From Sinorhizobium numidicum (GTDB taxonomy: Bacteria; Pseudomonadota; Alphaproteobacteria; Rhizobiales; Rhizobiaceae): 64,000 nt of DNA. The first letter of the stretch is position 1. Each line of letters starts with the position of its first letter. A program made the position numbers and the translations under genes. The DNA lies in the NCBI RefSeq assembly GCF_029892045.1, contig NZ_CP120367.1, positions 310,001-374,000 of the forward strand, written 5' to 3'. Below are positions 16,956-27,415 of the stretch, in pieces. Under the pieces are notes generated by a model. It was not told the origin of the DNA. It made no database searches and was given only the letters and a program-made list of their open reading frames with translations.

Positions 16956-17365
16956 CCCTGCCTTTCCCTTCCGTTACGTGCCGCTTGGCGACCGAATCAC
17001 ACTCGACCACGTTAATGTAGTTCCGGGCCAAGTCCGTTCAAAGTTATCGCAGAAAGTGTTGTGGTCAATGCCGCTCGACCAAAGGGAAATATCAATTTGT
17101 GAAACTGCCTGTATTTCCTAGACGCCAATGGCAGTTTAATTTCCGCGAGCCGCGGACTCTAGCGCCAGTACCCGTGGAATTTGCCAGTAAAGCACACAAT
17201 TTTTAGGATTGTCCGACGCAGAATCTCGCTAGATGGTGTGAAGGAGCAATGCCGTTTTGAAATCCGAAACGCGACGGTTGTTCCAACCAACTGGTCTCGG
17301 CAAAAGTTGGTCGTGTCGGTTGATACGATATTAATCCGTGTCTGCCTTTAGGGCAGGGTAAGGGG
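16956..17365. promoter_or_regulatory. Divergent control region between bgrR and bgsB
   Basis: A 410-base gap without a supportable gene. ACCAACT and AGTTGGT form a 7-bp inverted repeat at about 17285-17310, and CTGCC-TTTAG-GGCAG (17342-17356) is a small hairpin ending just before the bgsB ribosome site. TTGATA at about 17320 could be part of a bgsB promoter. The bgr operon promoter must also lie here. No operator for a known regulator was recognised. Confidence 0.45.
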
Positions 17366-18613
17366 GTGCAGACGTCTAGGATGATCCTGAACCACCGCAT
17401 CACGCGTGTTACCGTCGGCATACTCCTGCTGATACTTGCCGTTATCCTCCTGTTGCCGAACCTGACTGGCTTCACAAGCCTGGATGGGACAGTCAATGCA
17501 CGGCTTGCCGTTCTGAATGCGCCGATCGACGGAACCATCGCAGACGTTGCGGTCAAAGTCGGAACGCCGGTCATTGAGGGGCAGCCTCTGGCGACGATCA
17601 AAAACACTCGCGTGAACCGGGCAATACTTGCCTCGCTCCAGGCCGAGCACACCACTGCCTTGGATCGCGTTGGGGCGCTTCAGCGGGAAAGGGACGAACT
17701 GGCGCAACTTCGGGACCAATTGTCGGCTAGATTGGACATTTACAGGAAGGCAACCGTGGCCAGCCTTGAGCGGGAAGTCGAGATTCTGCGCAAAAGGGTC
17801 GCGGTTTCCCAGGCGCAGGACGTTGTCGCGCAAGTCGATCTCGAGCGGCGGCTGGCGCTCGAATCGAAAGGCATTTTCACCAGGAAGATGGTGGAGACGG
17901 CTCAAGCCGCGGGGGCCGCCGCGGGCGGAGAGGTGGAGATCAGCAATCTGACGGTCGAGCAATTGCAGCACAGGCTGGAGGCGGTCCGGCAAGGTATATT
18001 CGTTATTGGCGACGGCCAAAACGATGTGCCCTATTCGCGCCAGCGCCAGGACGAAGTCATCGTCCGCATCAACGACCTCAACACACGCATAGCGGAAAAC
18101 GAGACACGTGCCGCTGAGGCCGAAAAGCAACTGATCGAGGAGAGGGAGCGCGTTCGCAGCCTTGAATCTGCGATCGTCTCAGCGCCTTTCAATGGTGTCG
18201 TTTGGAGCCGCAATATCGTGAACCGCTCCAACGTCGTCCTCAACAACGAGTTGATAAGCCTTCTGGATTGCAGCGACTTGTTCGTCGATATTCTCGTGCC
18301 TGAGGTCAATTTCGACGAAATTTTTCCCGGACGGGACGCCGAGGTACGGCTTTTCGGGGGAAGCGATGTTTTTAAAGGCATAGTGCGATCCGTGAGGGGG
18401 AGCCTCGCAACCTCCGAGAAGGACGGGCTTGCCGCGAACGAACCGGAGGCCGACGACCGCAATGCGCGTATCCGGGTCTCGCTCGCGCCCTCGGCGCTCA
18501 ACACCGACTTCGCCAATTTCTGCCAGACCGGTCGCACGGTACAGGTGCGTTTTTCAAAAGGCGGGCCTCGGCTCACGCAGTGGATTGAAAGCCTGTGGTT
18601 CAATCTCTTCTAG
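17366..18613 (+). CDS. bgsB: Membrane-fusion (HlyD-like) protein BgsB for mixed-linkage beta-glucan
   Basis: A 415-residue protein. One N-terminal membrane segment (VGILLLILAVILLLP) is followed by a split lipoyl-like domain (APIDGTIADVAVKVGTPV ... SAPFNGVVWSR), a long coiled-coil hairpin (about 95-260) and a beta-barrel domain. This is the periplasmic adaptor architecture. With the synthase encoded next to it, it matches BgsB of S. meliloti, required with BgsA for the (1-3)(1-4)-beta-glucan. The start is GTG 17366; ATG 17381 is possible but its ribosome site is too close. It overlaps bgsA by 19 bases. Confidence 0.87.
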   Translation: MQTSRMILNHRITRVTVGILLLILAVILLLPNLTGFTSLDGTVNARLAVLNAPIDGTIADVAVKVGTPVIEGQPLATIKNTRVNRAILASLQAEHTTALDRVGALQRERDELAQLRDQLSARLDIYRKATVASLEREVEILRKRVAVSQAQDVVAQVDLERRLALESKGIFTRKMVETAQAAGAAAGGEVEISNLTVEQLQHRLEAVRQGIFVIGDGQNDVPYSRQRQDEVIVRINDLNTRIAENETRAAEAEKQLIEERERVRSLESAIVSAPFNGVVWSRNIVNRSNVVLNNELISLLDCSDLFVDILVPEVNFDEIFPGRDAEVRLFGGSDVFKGIVRSVRGSLATSEKDGLAANEPEADDRNARIRVSLAPSALNTDFANFCQTGRTVQVRFSKGGPRLTQWIESLWFNLF

Positions 18614-20589
18614 CGCTGGCGCCGACCTTGTTGGTAATCGCCTTCTTCCTTATCGGACCATCCAACTGGTCGCGCCATCAGACCTGGGCGCGGGCGATCA
18701 CCTGTGCCTTCGTAGCCGCCGTTGCTCTGCGTTACATGATCTGGCGTTTCATTGAGACCGTTCTTCCCTATCCATACGACGGCGCCAACTTCTATTGGGT
18801 CTGGTTTCTGTTCTTCGTCGAGGTTCTCGCCTTTTCCGAGGTGGTGCTGTTTCTGATCCTGATGAGTCGCTACGTCGACCGCAGCGCCGAAGCTGACCGG
18901 CTCGCGCGGGCGTTTTTCGCCGGTGAGCAAGCTGAACTGCCGACGGTCGACGTCTTCATTCCGACCTACAACGAACCGCTCGATGTGCTGGAACGGACGA
19001 TCATTGGAGCGCTGGCGCTCGACTATCCCAAGGACAAGCTGAAGGTCTATGTGCTCGACGACGGTCGCCGCGACTGGCTCAAGACCTTTTGCGATGGGCG
19101 CGGCGCTATCCATGTGACGCGGAGCGACAACGCTCACGCCAAAGCCGGCAACATGAACAACGGGCTGCGCTTCAGTTCCGGCGACTTCGTTGCCATTTTC
19201 GATGCCGATTTCGTGCCTTACCGGCATTTTCTCAGGCGGACTTTGCCGTTCTTTTCCGACGAGACCATTGGCATCGTGCAAACCCCGCAGCATTTCTTCA
19301 ACGTCGATCCGGTGCAGTCCAATCTTGGCCTCGAGAGTATCTGGCCGGACGAGCAGCGCCTGTTCTTCGACGAGATTGCGCCGAGCCGCGATGTCTGGGA
19401 CGTGAGCTTCTGCTGCGGTTCGTGCTCGATTGCCCGTCGCAAAGCAGTCGATGCGATCGGCGGCTTCCCGACCGAGTCGATCACCGAAGATCTGCTGACC
19501 ACGCTCTCGATGCTCAACAAGGGCTACAAGACCCGTTATTTGAACGAGCGACTGTCGATGGGACTGGCGGCCGAAAATTTGACCGGCTATTTCGTTCAGC
19601 GCGAGCGCTGGTGCCAGGGCGGAATTCAGACGCTCTACCTGCACAATGGTCCCTTGCGCGGGCCGGGACTTTCTCTCTTTCAGCGGGTCATGTTCCTGCC
19701 GATGTCGTGGCTGGTGCAATATCTGGTCCGATTCATGGTGCTCATGGTTCCGATCGTCTATCTCTGGTTCGGAGCCCTGCCGCTCGATTTCACCGATATT
19801 TCCGACTATGTCTCCCATCAGGTGCCGCTCTTGACGGCCTATTTCCTGCTGATGGTCTGGATCACGCCGACGCGATATCTACCGTTGATTTCCAGCGCCG
19901 TCGGCACATTCGCGACCTTCCGCATGCTGCCCACGGTCCTCTCCAGTCTGGTGCGGCCCTTTGGCAAACCGTTCAAGGTGACGCCCAAGGGCAGCGCCAA
20001 TGAGGCGAACGCCTTTGATGCCTATACTTTCACCTGGATTGCCGCTTTCATCATCGTCACTGCACTCGGCCTGGTGATCAACATCGTTCCGGAAACGGCG
20101 CATATCGAGGGGGCATTTTCGGTGATCGCCGCGTTCTGGGCGGGCATCAATATCGTCGTGCTCGTCATCGCCTCGCTGATATGCTTTGAAAAACCGCGGC
20201 GCCTTTTCCAGGCTTTCAAGGTCGACGAGCCCGCTGGTGTCGATGGAGTCAGGGGGCGTCTGGTGAGCCTTTCCCTCGAGAAGGCGGTGGTCGCGGTTTC
20301 AACCCAAACGCGCTTCCAATCCACGCAGGTGAGGCTCGTCTTTCCAGGCTTTCAGCCACTTCAGTCGGAGCTCAAACAGGTGACCCAGCGGCGAAGGGGC
20401 ATCAGCCGCCCTGGCGACGAACGGATCTATTACCTCCATCTCCATTTCGACCTGCGCGGTTCCGAGCGCGACAAGATGATCGTCAAGCTTTATACCGGAC
20501 GCTATTCCCAGGATGTTCCCGACATCGACAAGGTCGCTGTCTCGATCAATCTGTTGCTGCGCGCCTTCGGGCGTACACGCACAGCATAG
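18595..20589 (+). CDS. bgsA: Mixed-linkage beta-glucan synthase BgsA (GT2)
   Basis: A 664-residue processive inner-membrane GT2 enzyme. Membrane segments lie at both sides of a catalytic domain with DVFIPTYNEP, VLDDG, FDADF (DxD), TEDLLT (catalytic Asp) and QRERWCQGG (QxxRW). About 170 cytoplasmic residues follow the last membrane segment; in S. meliloti the corresponding tail binds c-di-GMP and activates the enzyme, although it lacks a classical PilZ motif. The substrate is UDP-glucose and the product a linear beta-(1-3)(1-4)-glucan. It starts at GTG 18595 inside the end of bgsB. The neighbouring bgr operon supplies its c-di-GMP control. Confidence 0.9.
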   Translation: MVQSLLALAPTLLVIAFFLIGPSNWSRHQTWARAITCAFVAAVALRYMIWRFIETVLPYPYDGANFYWVWFLFFVEVLAFSEVVLFLILMSRYVDRSAEADRLARAFFAGEQAELPTVDVFIPTYNEPLDVLERTIIGALALDYPKDKLKVYVLDDGRRDWLKTFCDGRGAIHVTRSDNAHAKAGNMNNGLRFSSGDFVAIFDADFVPYRHFLRRTLPFFSDETIGIVQTPQHFFNVDPVQSNLGLESIWPDEQRLFFDEIAPSRDVWDVSFCCGSCSIARRKAVDAIGGFPTESITEDLLTTLSMLNKGYKTRYLNERLSMGLAAENLTGYFVQRERWCQGGIQTLYLHNGPLRGPGLSLFQRVMFLPMSWLVQYLVRFMVLMVPIVYLWFGALPLDFTDISDYVSHQVPLLTAYFLLMVWITPTRYLPLISSAVGTFATFRMLPTVLSSLVRPFGKPFKVTPKGSANEANAFDAYTFTWIAAFIIVTALGLVINIVPETAHIEGAFSVIAAFWAGINIVVLVIASLICFEKPRRLFQAFKVDEPAGVDGVRGRLVSLSLEKAVVAVSTQTRFQSTQVRLVFPGFQPLQSELKQVTQRRRGISRPGDERIYYLHLHFDLRGSERDKMIVKLYTGRYSQDVPDIDKVAVSINLLLRAFGRTRTA

Positions 20590-21343
20590 TCGCAGGGATG
20601 ATGCGTGGGGTCTCTTGGTCCCGCTTCCCCTCCAGCTCCTCAGGAGCCAATGAACACCTGACAATGCTGGTAGAGATTGGCGGTGAATGGAGCGGGTGGA
20701 TTCCGGGTAGGATTACAGTCTGGTGAAATCAACGGCCGGTCTGCGGTTTAATCAACTTATCCAGCTTCGTCAGAATTCTATAGGCGGCTTTCGATCCGCT
20801 TTGCCGGGATGAAGGCAACATAGGATCGAAGTCGTTCGTTGCGGAAGATGGCAGGGAATCCTCGGCCCTCGCTCGTCTGCGCCGAACCGATCGGCGCGGT
20901 TCGCATGGCTGATCTCGTGACCCTTGCCGACCTCGCTAGTGTCCCACTGCAGCACGTTGTAGGCTTCTTTGCAGTGCTTCGGCGATTTCAAAGTGCCTTC
21001 TTTCTGGTCGCGCACTCTGCCTTACCTTTGTTCCGCTTACCAGCCGAACCGCCAGGCCGGCGCCTGCGCTGCAGTAGTTGGAGGGGAGTAATTCGTCTAG
21101 GTGAATGGAGGCAGGCTGAACGTCATGTTAGCAGAAGCCCAGCCGGCTTTTCGGGGGGGAAGGCGGCGGTTAGAGGCCTGGCGTCTGGGGCGCCAGGCCT
21201 CGCTCCGGTTTACGCTCTTCGTCATGCGTTTTATCAGCCTCCTTTTCTCTCCCATTTCCCCTGTTCGGACCGCCGGCTAGACGCGACGGTACTGACCTAC
21301 GCGAACGCGTTTCGACCGAGGTCCTCAAGACGTGTGACGGAGC
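20590..21343. other. 754-base gap with no supportable gene
   Basis: It separates bgsA from the luxR-type gene (both 3' ends point inward). GCTCCT-C-AGGAGC at 20635-20647 is a small palindrome after bgsA. A strong hairpin lies at 21173-21201. Open frames here have no recognisable domain and unconvincing composition, and none is annotated. Confidence 0.5.
21173..21201. terminator. Strong stem-loop, terminator-like without T-run
   Basis: GAGGCCTGGCG (21173-21183) and CGCCAGGCCTC (21191-21201) are perfect 11-bp arms around a 7-base loop. It sits between two converging transcription units, 600 bases after bgsA and 140 bases after the LuxR gene. Without a T-run on either side it may instead be a repeat or a folded RNA. 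Confidence 0.45.
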
Positions 21344-22096
21344 TCATCGATGGCTGACGCGCTCCTGGAAGCTGCGGAAGCGCGCGGCCGCCTCGGTTCG
21401 GTTGTGCGCACCCAGTTTCCTTATGATGTGGTGCAGATGGATTTTCACAGTATTTTCCGACAGCCGGAATTCGGCAGCAATCAGCTTGTTCTGCAGGCCG
21501 CGGGAGACCCTTTCGAGAATTTGCAGTTCGCGAGCAGTGAGTTCCGCGATATTGGCCTCGTTGTTGTGAATCGGGCCGGTCATAGCACCGGTCCCGAACG
21601 GAAGTGTTGAGGCGCGTCCATTTCTCCTCGCATCCAGAAACAGGCCGGGGGGGAGATATTCGCCACCGCAAAGCATGAGCCTAATTACCGCCAGCCATAC
21701 ATCAAGCCGGAGGTTCATTGGCAGGACGCTCCGAGCGAGAGGGGATTCGAGGACAGTCGCTAGGCGCGCCGGTAAACCTCGGTTTTGAGGCTCGATGGCG
21801 GCCGTGTGAGCATGGGGATGCATGCGCAGGAGCTCGGCCGCCTCATCTTCATTTTCTTTTATCAATGCCGCATCGACGAGAATTAACGCCACCGGATGAG
21901 AAAAAGCATTGCAGGCCGCGCTGATCTGCTCGACTTGTTCAACGACAATCCAGGGGAATTCCCGCTCTATCGCATGGATCAGCCTTTCCGAAACTGTCCC
22001 GATGTCTGTTACAATCAAGATAGTACGTCGCGGCTCGGCACCCGCCCGCCTAGTACATCCCGCATCCTCGTAGTCGTGCCCGTTCAGCAGCTCCAT
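21344..22096 (-). CDS. LuxR-type transcriptional regulator with receiver-like domain
   Basis: A 250-residue regulator. The N-terminal 130 residues follow a response-regulator-like pattern (ILIVTDIG as first strand, ALILVDAAL with an Asp at the usual phosphorylation strand). The C-terminal LuxR helix-turn-helix reads LTARELQILERVSRGLQNKLIAAEFRLSENTVKIHLHHIIRKL. ATG 22096 is preceded by GTGAGG; a GTG at 22111 has no ribosome site. It is divergent from the polysaccharide export gene and has a structural relative at 56590-57384, at the other end of the same locus. It probably regulates this locus; the inducing signal is unknown. Confidence 0.8.
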   Translation of the reverse strand: MELLNGHDYEDAGCTRRAGAEPRRTILIVTDIGTVSERLIHAIEREFPWIVVEQVEQISAACNAFSHPVALILVDAALIKENEDEAAELLRMHPHAHTAAIEPQNRGLPARLATVLESPLARSVLPMNLRLDVWLAVIRLMLCGGEYLPPGLFLDARRNGRASTLPFGTGAMTGPIHNNEANIAELTARELQILERVSRGLQNKLIAAEFRLSENTVKIHLHHIIRKLGAHNRTEAAARFRSFQERVSHR

Positions 22097-22541
22097 GACC
22101 TCACCGTTCACCCATCAGGCTCGGGCTTGTGCTGAAAGCACAGACTGCGCTTCAGCTCCATTCTCGGGACTTTACCCCAGGTCGCAGCCGATCGCGACGG
22201 CTCAAAAGGGCTGAGGGATGGGGCAAAAGCGTAGCGAGCAATAATTGGCTTATCCGCCGCACTTTATCCGAACGAATTAGGTCTGCCCGACGGGCTACCC
22301 ACCACCTGATGCCTCACAAGATTTAATTCTCTCGCTGCCTTGCCTTGATCGACCAAACGAGGGTCAGGAGCCGAAGATATCAATACTGTTGGGTAGTGGG
22401 TCGGCGCCTTCTTTTCTGCCTTTATCAATATTGATGAAGCGGAACCGCCTGCCTTCCCCTTCTCAACATTCCGATAATTTGCACACTGATCCGCATGGCG
22501 TCAGAGCGATCGACGCAACGGCATTGAGACTGGGGAAAGAC
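22097..22541. promoter_or_regulatory. Control region between the LuxR gene and the export gene
   Basis: A gap of about 445 bases. The 12-bp perfect palindrome ATCAATATTGAT is at 22424-22435, and the half ATCAATA also occurs at about 22379. This is a candidate operator for the divergently encoded LuxR-type regulator, by position only. No gene is supportable here. Confidence 0.4.
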
Positions 22542-22585
22542 ATGAACGGATCCCGGAGACTGGGGAAAGACATGAACGGATCCCG
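22526..22585 (+). repeat. Perfect 30-bp tandem duplication over the start of the export gene
   Basis: The 30-base unit at 22526-22555 is repeated exactly at 22556-22585. Each copy carries the ribosome site GGGGAAAG and an ATG (22542 and 22572) in the same reading frame, so the gene has two equivalent start sites ten codons apart. Confidence 0.95.
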
Positions 22586-23888
22586 CCGTGCTTATCACGC
22601 CTTGCTCCATAAGGTCTTTATTTTGGGGGCACTCGCCGTCTTTAGCGGGATATCGACCCCAGCCTTCGCTGATGTCTCTCAGCTTGGCCCGCAAACAAAA
22701 CTTCGCCTGACGATTGTCCAGTGGATGCCCACTAAGGGCGAATACCAACAATGGGAGGCGCTCGGCGGGGAACTCATCGTTTCCGAGGCGGGTACGATTT
22801 CACTCCCAGTCTTAGGAATGATTGCCGTCGGCAATTTCGACCCACCAGGACTTGCAACAGAAATAGCCAAGCGTCTGCAAGCCAAAATCGGTTTAGTCGA
22901 AGTGCCCGAGACGACCGTTGAAATCTTAGAATACCCGCCGGTGTATGTCGTGGGAGACGTGGCAAGTCCCGGGGAATACAAGTTCCGCCCCGGGTTGACC
23001 GCATTGCAGGCGCTGGCAATGAGCGGCGGCGAGTTTCGCGAGACAAATTCCGGGCCGCGAGACAAAATAGAGCTCATCGGCGAATTGCAGGGAACCGACC
23101 TGGCGCTGCTGCGAAGCCATGCGAGGATAGCAAGGCTGCAAGCGGAGATGGCGGGAGCGAAGGAAATACAATTTCCGCAGCCCTTTGGCGCCGATAGCAC
23201 GCTTGCCGCGGCAATCCACAACCAGGAAAGAATTATTTTTTCGGCACGTGCAAACGTGCTTGCGCGGCAATCGAAGTCATTTTCCGAGCTGCGCAATCTC
23301 CTTACGCAGGAAATCCGGGTCCTCGAAGAAAAGGTCGACGGTGCGGAGGTCAGCATAGTAGTGGCCGAGCAACAGCTCAAGGGCGTGAAGACCCTTGTCG
23401 AACGGGGCGTCACCGTCTCATCGCGCCAGTCGGACCTGGAGCGCGAACTCGCCGGCTATCGCGCCGATCGCCTGGACTTCGTGACCGCCATCATGCGGGC
23501 CCGGCAGAACATCAGTGAAACGACGCGCAATCTCGAGGGTCTCATTGACAAGCATCAGTCGGATATCGCGACCGAACTGCAGGCGGAACAGGCGACGCTT
23601 GAACAGCTCAAACTGCAGCGCGCGACCAAGGAAAAACTGCTGATTGACACGCTCTCTGCGGCTGAGGGTTCGGTGCAGCGCGACGAAGAAGACGGGTCGG
23701 TTACCTTCATCATCACGCGGAGAGGAGGCGGAAAAATTATCGAGCTTCCTGCGTCTCAGGCGACGGCACTGATGCCTGGAGACGTCGTCAGAATCGCTCG
23801 TCGCGCTTCACATAACACTGATTTGTCTCCGGCGCCCCTGGGCTCGTCTCGTTTAGCCGACCCACGATCCGAGCGACCCAGCCAATGA
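22572..23888 (+). CDS. Polysaccharide export protein, ExoF/Wza (OPX) type
   Basis: A 438-residue exported protein. The signal peptide ([16 protein letters not shown], cleavage AFA-D) is followed by a polysaccharide-export N-domain ([10 protein letters not shown] ... [12 protein letters not shown]), an SLBB-like segment ([30 protein letters not shown]), then about 200 residues of coiled coil as in rhizobial ExoF proteins. No lipobox Cys is seen. It should form, with the Wzz-like protein at 47518-49173, the periplasmic and outer-membrane exit for the polymer. Translation can begin at 22542 or 22572 because the start region is duplicated; I report the inner ATG, which gives the shorter signal peptide. 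First gene before the rhamnose operon. Confidence 0.85.
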   Translation: MNGSRRAYHALLHKVFILGALAVFSGISTPAFADVSQLGPQTKLRLTIVQWMPTKGEYQQWEALGGELIVSEAGTISLPVLGMIAVGNFDPPGLATEIAKRLQAKIGLVEVPETTVEILEYPPVYVVGDVASPGEYKFRPGLTALQALAMSGGEFRETNSGPRDKIELIGELQGTDLALLRSHARIARLQAEMAGAKEIQFPQPFGADSTLAAAIHNQERIIFSARANVLARQSKSFSELRNLLTQEIRVLEEKVDGAEVSIVVAEQQLKGVKTLVERGVTVSSRQSDLERELAGYRADRLDFVTAIMRARQNISETTRNLEGLIDKHQSDIATELQAEQATLEQLKLQRATKEKLLIDTLSAAEGSVQRDEEDGSVTFIITRRGGGKIIELPASQATALMPGDVVRIARRASHNTDLSPAPLGSSRLADPRSERPSQ

Positions 23889-23971
23889 CTCGCGTCGACG
23901 GTGCGTCACTCAACATGCCGTCGTCATTGCCAGAGTTTTCGGCCCGCCGAAGCAAGTATGGGGGAGGGAAA

Positions 23972-24850
23972 ATGAAAGGGATAATACTTGCGGGAGGAAA
24001 TGGTACCCGGCTGTACCCGCTCACTATTGCCGTGTCGAAGCAGATCCTGCCGATCTACGACAAGCCAATGGTTTACTATCCTCTAAGCGTTCTGATGCTC
24101 ACCGGAATCCGTGAGATTCTCATAATCTCGACGCCGCGCGATCTGCCCTGCTTCGAAGCGCTTCTTGGCGACGGATCCGATCTTGGTCTCAGCTTGTCTT
24201 ACGCCGAGCAGCCGCACCCGAATGGATTGGCCGAAGCCTTCATCATCGGCCGCGACTTCGTTGGCGGCGGCAACGTCGCGATGATATTGGGGGATAATAT
24301 CTTCTTCGGTAACGGATTACCGGCTGTCTGCCGCGAGGCCGCTTCCCGGCAACGAGGCGCTTCCGTATTCGCTTATCGCGTAGATGATCCGGAGCGCTAC
24401 GGCATAGTCACGTTCGACAAGTCGACCGGTAAGGCGACGACTATCGAAGAGAAGCCGGCGATCCCGAAGTCCAACTGGGCGGTGACTGGTCTCTATTTCT
24501 ACGACAATGACGTGGCAGACATCGCCTCTTCGATCGAACCTTCGGCACGCGGCGAGCTCGAGATCACCACGATCAACAATATCTATCTCGCGCGCGACGA
24601 GTTGCACGTGTGCCAGCTTGGCCGGGGCTATGCGTGGCTGGACACCGGCACCTATGACAGTTTGCACGACGCCTCGTCTTTCGTGCGGACGGTCGAACGC
24701 CGCCAGGGTGTTCAGATAGCCTGCCCCGAAGAGATCGCCTTGGACATGGGCTGGCTCGGACCAGAGGAGGTGTTGAAGCGGGCCTGTACACTCGGCAAGA
24801 CCGCCTACGCCGCATATCTCCGTCGCCGCGTGGAGGAGTACGTCGGATGA
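23972..24850 (+). CDS. rfbA: Glucose-1-phosphate thymidylyltransferase
   Basis: A 292-residue enzyme making dTDP-glucose from dTTP and glucose-1-phosphate. The N-terminal [18 protein letters not shown] is the pyrophosphorylase signature, with [23 protein letters not shown] following as in RmlA. The ATG at 23972 follows GGGAGGG and gives the family length. A frame opening at 23885, overlapping the export-gene stop, adds 29 unconserved residues. First of four rhamnose genes joined by ATGA overlaps. Confidence 0.95.
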   Translation: MKGIILAGGNGTRLYPLTIAVSKQILPIYDKPMVYYPLSVLMLTGIREILIISTPRDLPCFEALLGDGSDLGLSLSYAEQPHPNGLAEAFIIGRDFVGGGNVAMILGDNIFFGNGLPAVCREAASRQRGASVFAYRVDDPERYGIVTFDKSTGKATTIEEKPAIPKSNWAVTGLYFYDNDVADIASSIEPSARGELEITTINNIYLARDELHVCQLGRGYAWLDTGTYDSLHDASSFVRTVERRQGVQIACPEEIALDMGWLGPEEVLKRACTLGKTAYAAYLRRRVEEYVG

Positions 24851-25428
24851 GCCTTGAGATCAAACCGCTTGGGTTGGACGGGGTTCTGGAAATTTTGCCC
24901 CAGAGGATTGGCGACGAACGCGGCTTTTTCTCCGAGACATGGAATGCACAAAAGCTTGCCGAACTGGGTGTGACGTTGAATTTCGTCCAGGACAATCACT
25001 CCTATTCGCGCACCAAAGGTGTGTTGCGCGGACTGCATTACCAACTGCCGCCCTACGCGCAGGACAAGTTGGTAAGAGTCGCGAAGGGCGCCATTCTCGA
25101 CGTCGCGGTCGACATCCGCAGAGGCTCGCCAAGTTTCGCGAAATGGATCGCGATCGAGATTTCCGCGGAAAGATGGAATCAAGTCCTGGTACCCAGGGGA
25201 TTCGCGCATGGTTTCGTAACCCTGCAGCCCGACACCGAAGTAATCTATAAGGTCACGAACCACTACTCGGCCGCGCACGATCGTTCGATCCGTTTCGACG
25301 ACCCTTACATTGGCATCATATGGACTTTGCCCGCATCCGATCTCCAGCTATCAGAAAAGGACCGGAGCGCACCATCTTTGGAAGAGGCCGAGGTCTTCGA
25401 CTTCCCGGAAGGAGGGGGCCGCGGATGA
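24847..25428 (+). CDS. rfbC: dTDP-4-dehydrorhamnose 3,5-epimerase
   Basis: A 193-residue cupin epimerase, the third step towards dTDP-L-rhamnose. [37 protein letters not shown] (catalytic His) and VPRGFAHGF are the RmlC landmarks. It overlaps rfbA and rfbB by four bases at each end, so the genes are translationally coupled. Confidence 0.95.
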   Translation: MSLEIKPLGLDGVLEILPQRIGDERGFFSETWNAQKLAELGVTLNFVQDNHSYSRTKGVLRGLHYQLPPYAQDKLVRVAKGAILDVAVDIRRGSPSFAKWIAIEISAERWNQVLVPRGFAHGFVTLQPDTEVIYKVTNHYSAAHDRSIRFDDPYIGIIWTLPASDLQLSEKDRSAPSLEEAEVFDFPEGGGRG

Positions 25429-26492
25429 ACATTCTCGTGACCGGCGGCGCCGGTTTCATCGGCTCTGCCCTTTGCCGACATCTCGCGGTGGTCCCGGAAA
25501 ACAGGGTTATCAACCTCGACAAGCTGACCTATGCCGGGAATCAGGCGTCGCTTTGGGAGATTGAGGATTTGCCTAACTACCGCTTCGTCAAAGGTGACGT
25601 ATGCGATGAGGCACTCGTCGCAGATCTCCTGCGTGCGGAAAATATCAACCGCATCATGCATCTGGCGGCAGAGACGCATGTGGATCGATCGATCGACGGA
25701 CCGACGACGTTTATTGAAAGCAACATTCTTGGCACGTTTCGGCTGCTCCAGGCTGCCTTGAAATATTGGCGCGGGCTGTCGAAACCAGAGGCTCAGAACT
25801 TCCGCTTTCACCATGTCTCCACCGACGAAGTATTTGGCGACCTTGCTTTCGATGGGAGCATGTTCAACGAACGCAGCCCCTATGCCCCGTCTTCGCCCTA
25901 TTCCGCTTCAAAAGCGGCTTCCGATCACCTCGTCCGCGCCTGGCATCATACGTTCGGGCTGCCTGTCGTTCTGTCCAATTGTTCGAACAACTATGGTCCG
26001 TTTCACTTTCCCGAGAAGCTGGTGCCTCTGGTCATCCTGAATGCCCTAGGGGACAAGCCCCTGCCGATCTACGGCAACGGAGCAAATGTCCGTGACTGGC
26101 TCTATGTCGACGATCATGCGCGGGCACTGGAACTGGTCGCTGCTAGGGGTAAGAACGGCGAGAGCTACAATATCGGAGGAGACTCGGAACGCAGCAATCT
26201 CTGCGTAGTGGAGACAATCTGCGATATTCTCGACCACAAGAGGCCACGCTGCAAAGATGGAAGCTACCGCAATCTCATCACCTTCGTTGCCGATCGGCCG
26301 GGTCACGACCGGCGCTACGCTATGGACACGTCCAAGATAAAACGCGAGCTAGACTGGCAACCGCAGGAAAGTTTCGAGACCGGACTGGCCAAGACGATCG
26401 ACTGGTATCTAGAAAACGACTGGTGGTGGCAGCCGATCCGTGATCGCAGTTATTGGGGCGAGCGCCTCGGCAGGCCGGTGGCAGCGCAATGA
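25425..26492 (+). CDS. rfbB: dTDP-glucose 4,6-dehydratase
   Basis: A 355-residue extended [15 protein letters not shown] binds [15 protein letters not shown] and STDEVFGDL are RmlB hallmarks, and [12 protein letters not shown] holds the catalytic Tyr/Lys. It converts dTDP-glucose to dTDP-4-keto-6-deoxyglucose, the branch point for rhamnose and for 4-amino-6-deoxy sugars. The latter is relevant because two aminotransferase genes lie downstream. The ATG at 25425 overlaps the rfbC stop. Confidence 0.95.
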   Translation: MNILVTGGAGFIGSALCRHLAVVPENRVINLDKLTYAGNQASLWEIEDLPNYRFVKGDVCDEALVADLLRAENINRIMHLAAETHVDRSIDGPTTFIESNILGTFRLLQAALKYWRGLSKPEAQNFRFHHVSTDEVFGDLAFDGSMFNERSPYAPSSPYSASKAASDHLVRAWHHTFGLPVVLSNCSNNYGPFHFPEKLVPLVILNALGDKPLPIYGNGANVRDWLYVDDHARALELVAARGKNGESYNIGGDSERSNLCVVETICDILDHKRPRCKDGSYRNLITFVADRPGHDRRYAMDTSKIKRELDWQPQESFETGLAKTIDWYLENDWWWQPIRDRSYWGERLGRPVAAQ

Positions 26493-27409
26493 AAATCTTG
26501 GTTACCGGCACGAAAGGTCAGGTCGTTACGAGCGTCGTCGAGGCCGCGGCACGGCTGCGGGGTGCCGAATTGATCACCCTCGGTCGACCTGAATTCGACC
26601 TTACCGAGCCTCTTGCGATCAAAGAAGCGATCGTAGCGGCGAAACCCGACATCGTGATTTCGGCGGCTGCCTACACTGCCGTCGATCGAGCTGAGGACGA
26701 GCCCGACTTGGCTTACGCCGTCAATGTAGTTGGAGCGGCGAGCGTCGCCGAGGCAGCGGCAAGTCTCCGTGTGCCTATCATTCATCTATCGACGGATTAC
26801 GTGTTCTCAGGCGAGGGTCGAGGCCCTCGCCGGGAAGATGACGAGACTAGGCCGCACAGCGTTTATGGCTCCACCAAGCTCGAAGGCGAGCGCGCGATCG
26901 CGAGCCTTACGCCGCATCACATCATCCTGCGGACAAGCTGGGTCTATAGCCCCTTCGGTGGTAACTTCGTCAAGACGATGCTGAGGCTTGCCGAAAGCCG
27001 AGAGACACTGTCGGTCGTCTCCGACCAATACGGCTGTCCGACTTCGGCGCTCGATCTCGCGGCCGCAATACTCATAATCGCTACGCAACCGATAAGAGAT
27101 CGCTTCGGCGTCTATCACCTCGCCGGAGCGGGCGAGAGCAATCGGTCCGGTTTCGCTAGGCAGATCCTTGCCGCCAGCCGCAGGCATGGCGGCCCGTTCG
27201 CAGACGTGCGCGACATTGCCAGCGCCGATTACCCGACGAAAGCTCGGTGCCCGCAGGACTCGCGCCTTTGCACCGAAAAGTTCGAGAAGACATTTGGTTG
27301 GCATCTCCCCGCCTGGCAAATCAGCACCGAAACGGTGGTCCAGCGCATTCTCCACCAGGATCAATCAACAACTTTGCCGGAGCGCCGCCATAGCGTCAAG
27401 GCTAGGTGA
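26489..27409 (+). CDS. rfbD: dTDP-4-dehydrorhamnose reductase
   Basis: A 306-residue reductase completing dTDP-L-rhamnose. [12 protein letters not shown] is the nucleotide-binding start, [12 protein letters not shown] and [10 protein letters not shown] are RmlD motifs, and YGSTKLEGE contains the active-site Tyr/Lys. It overlaps rfbB by four bases and is followed six bases later by the flippase gene. Confidence 0.95.
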   Translation: MKILVTGTKGQVVTSVVEAAARLRGAELITLGRPEFDLTEPLAIKEAIVAAKPDIVISAAAYTAVDRAEDEPDLAYAVNVVGAASVAEAAASLRVPIIHLSTDYVFSGEGRGPRREDDETRPHSVYGSTKLEGERAIASLTPHHIILRTSWVYSPFGGNFVKTMLRLAESRETLSVVSDQYGCPTSALDLAAAILIIATQPIRDRFGVYHLAGAGESNRSGFARQILAASRRHGGPFADVRDIASADYPTKARCPQDSRLCTEKFEKTFGWHLPAWQISTETVVQRILHQDQSTTLPERRHSVKAR

Positions 27410-27415
27410 CGTCTA

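Noticed and set aside
18610..19818. A 402-codon minus-strand frame opposite bgsA
   Set aside because: Antisense to the conserved GT2 catalytic domain; composition typical of a shadow frame.
20839..21357. A 172-codon plus-strand frame in the gap after bgsA
   Set aside because: No domain, no convincing ribosome site, and it runs over a strong hairpin and the end of the LuxR gene on the other strand.
23885..23971. Upstream extension of rfbA that overlaps the export-gene stop
   Set aside because: The overlap would fit the coupling style of the operon, but the 29 extra residues are unlike any RmlA N-terminus, and GGGAGGG directly precedes the ATG at 23972.
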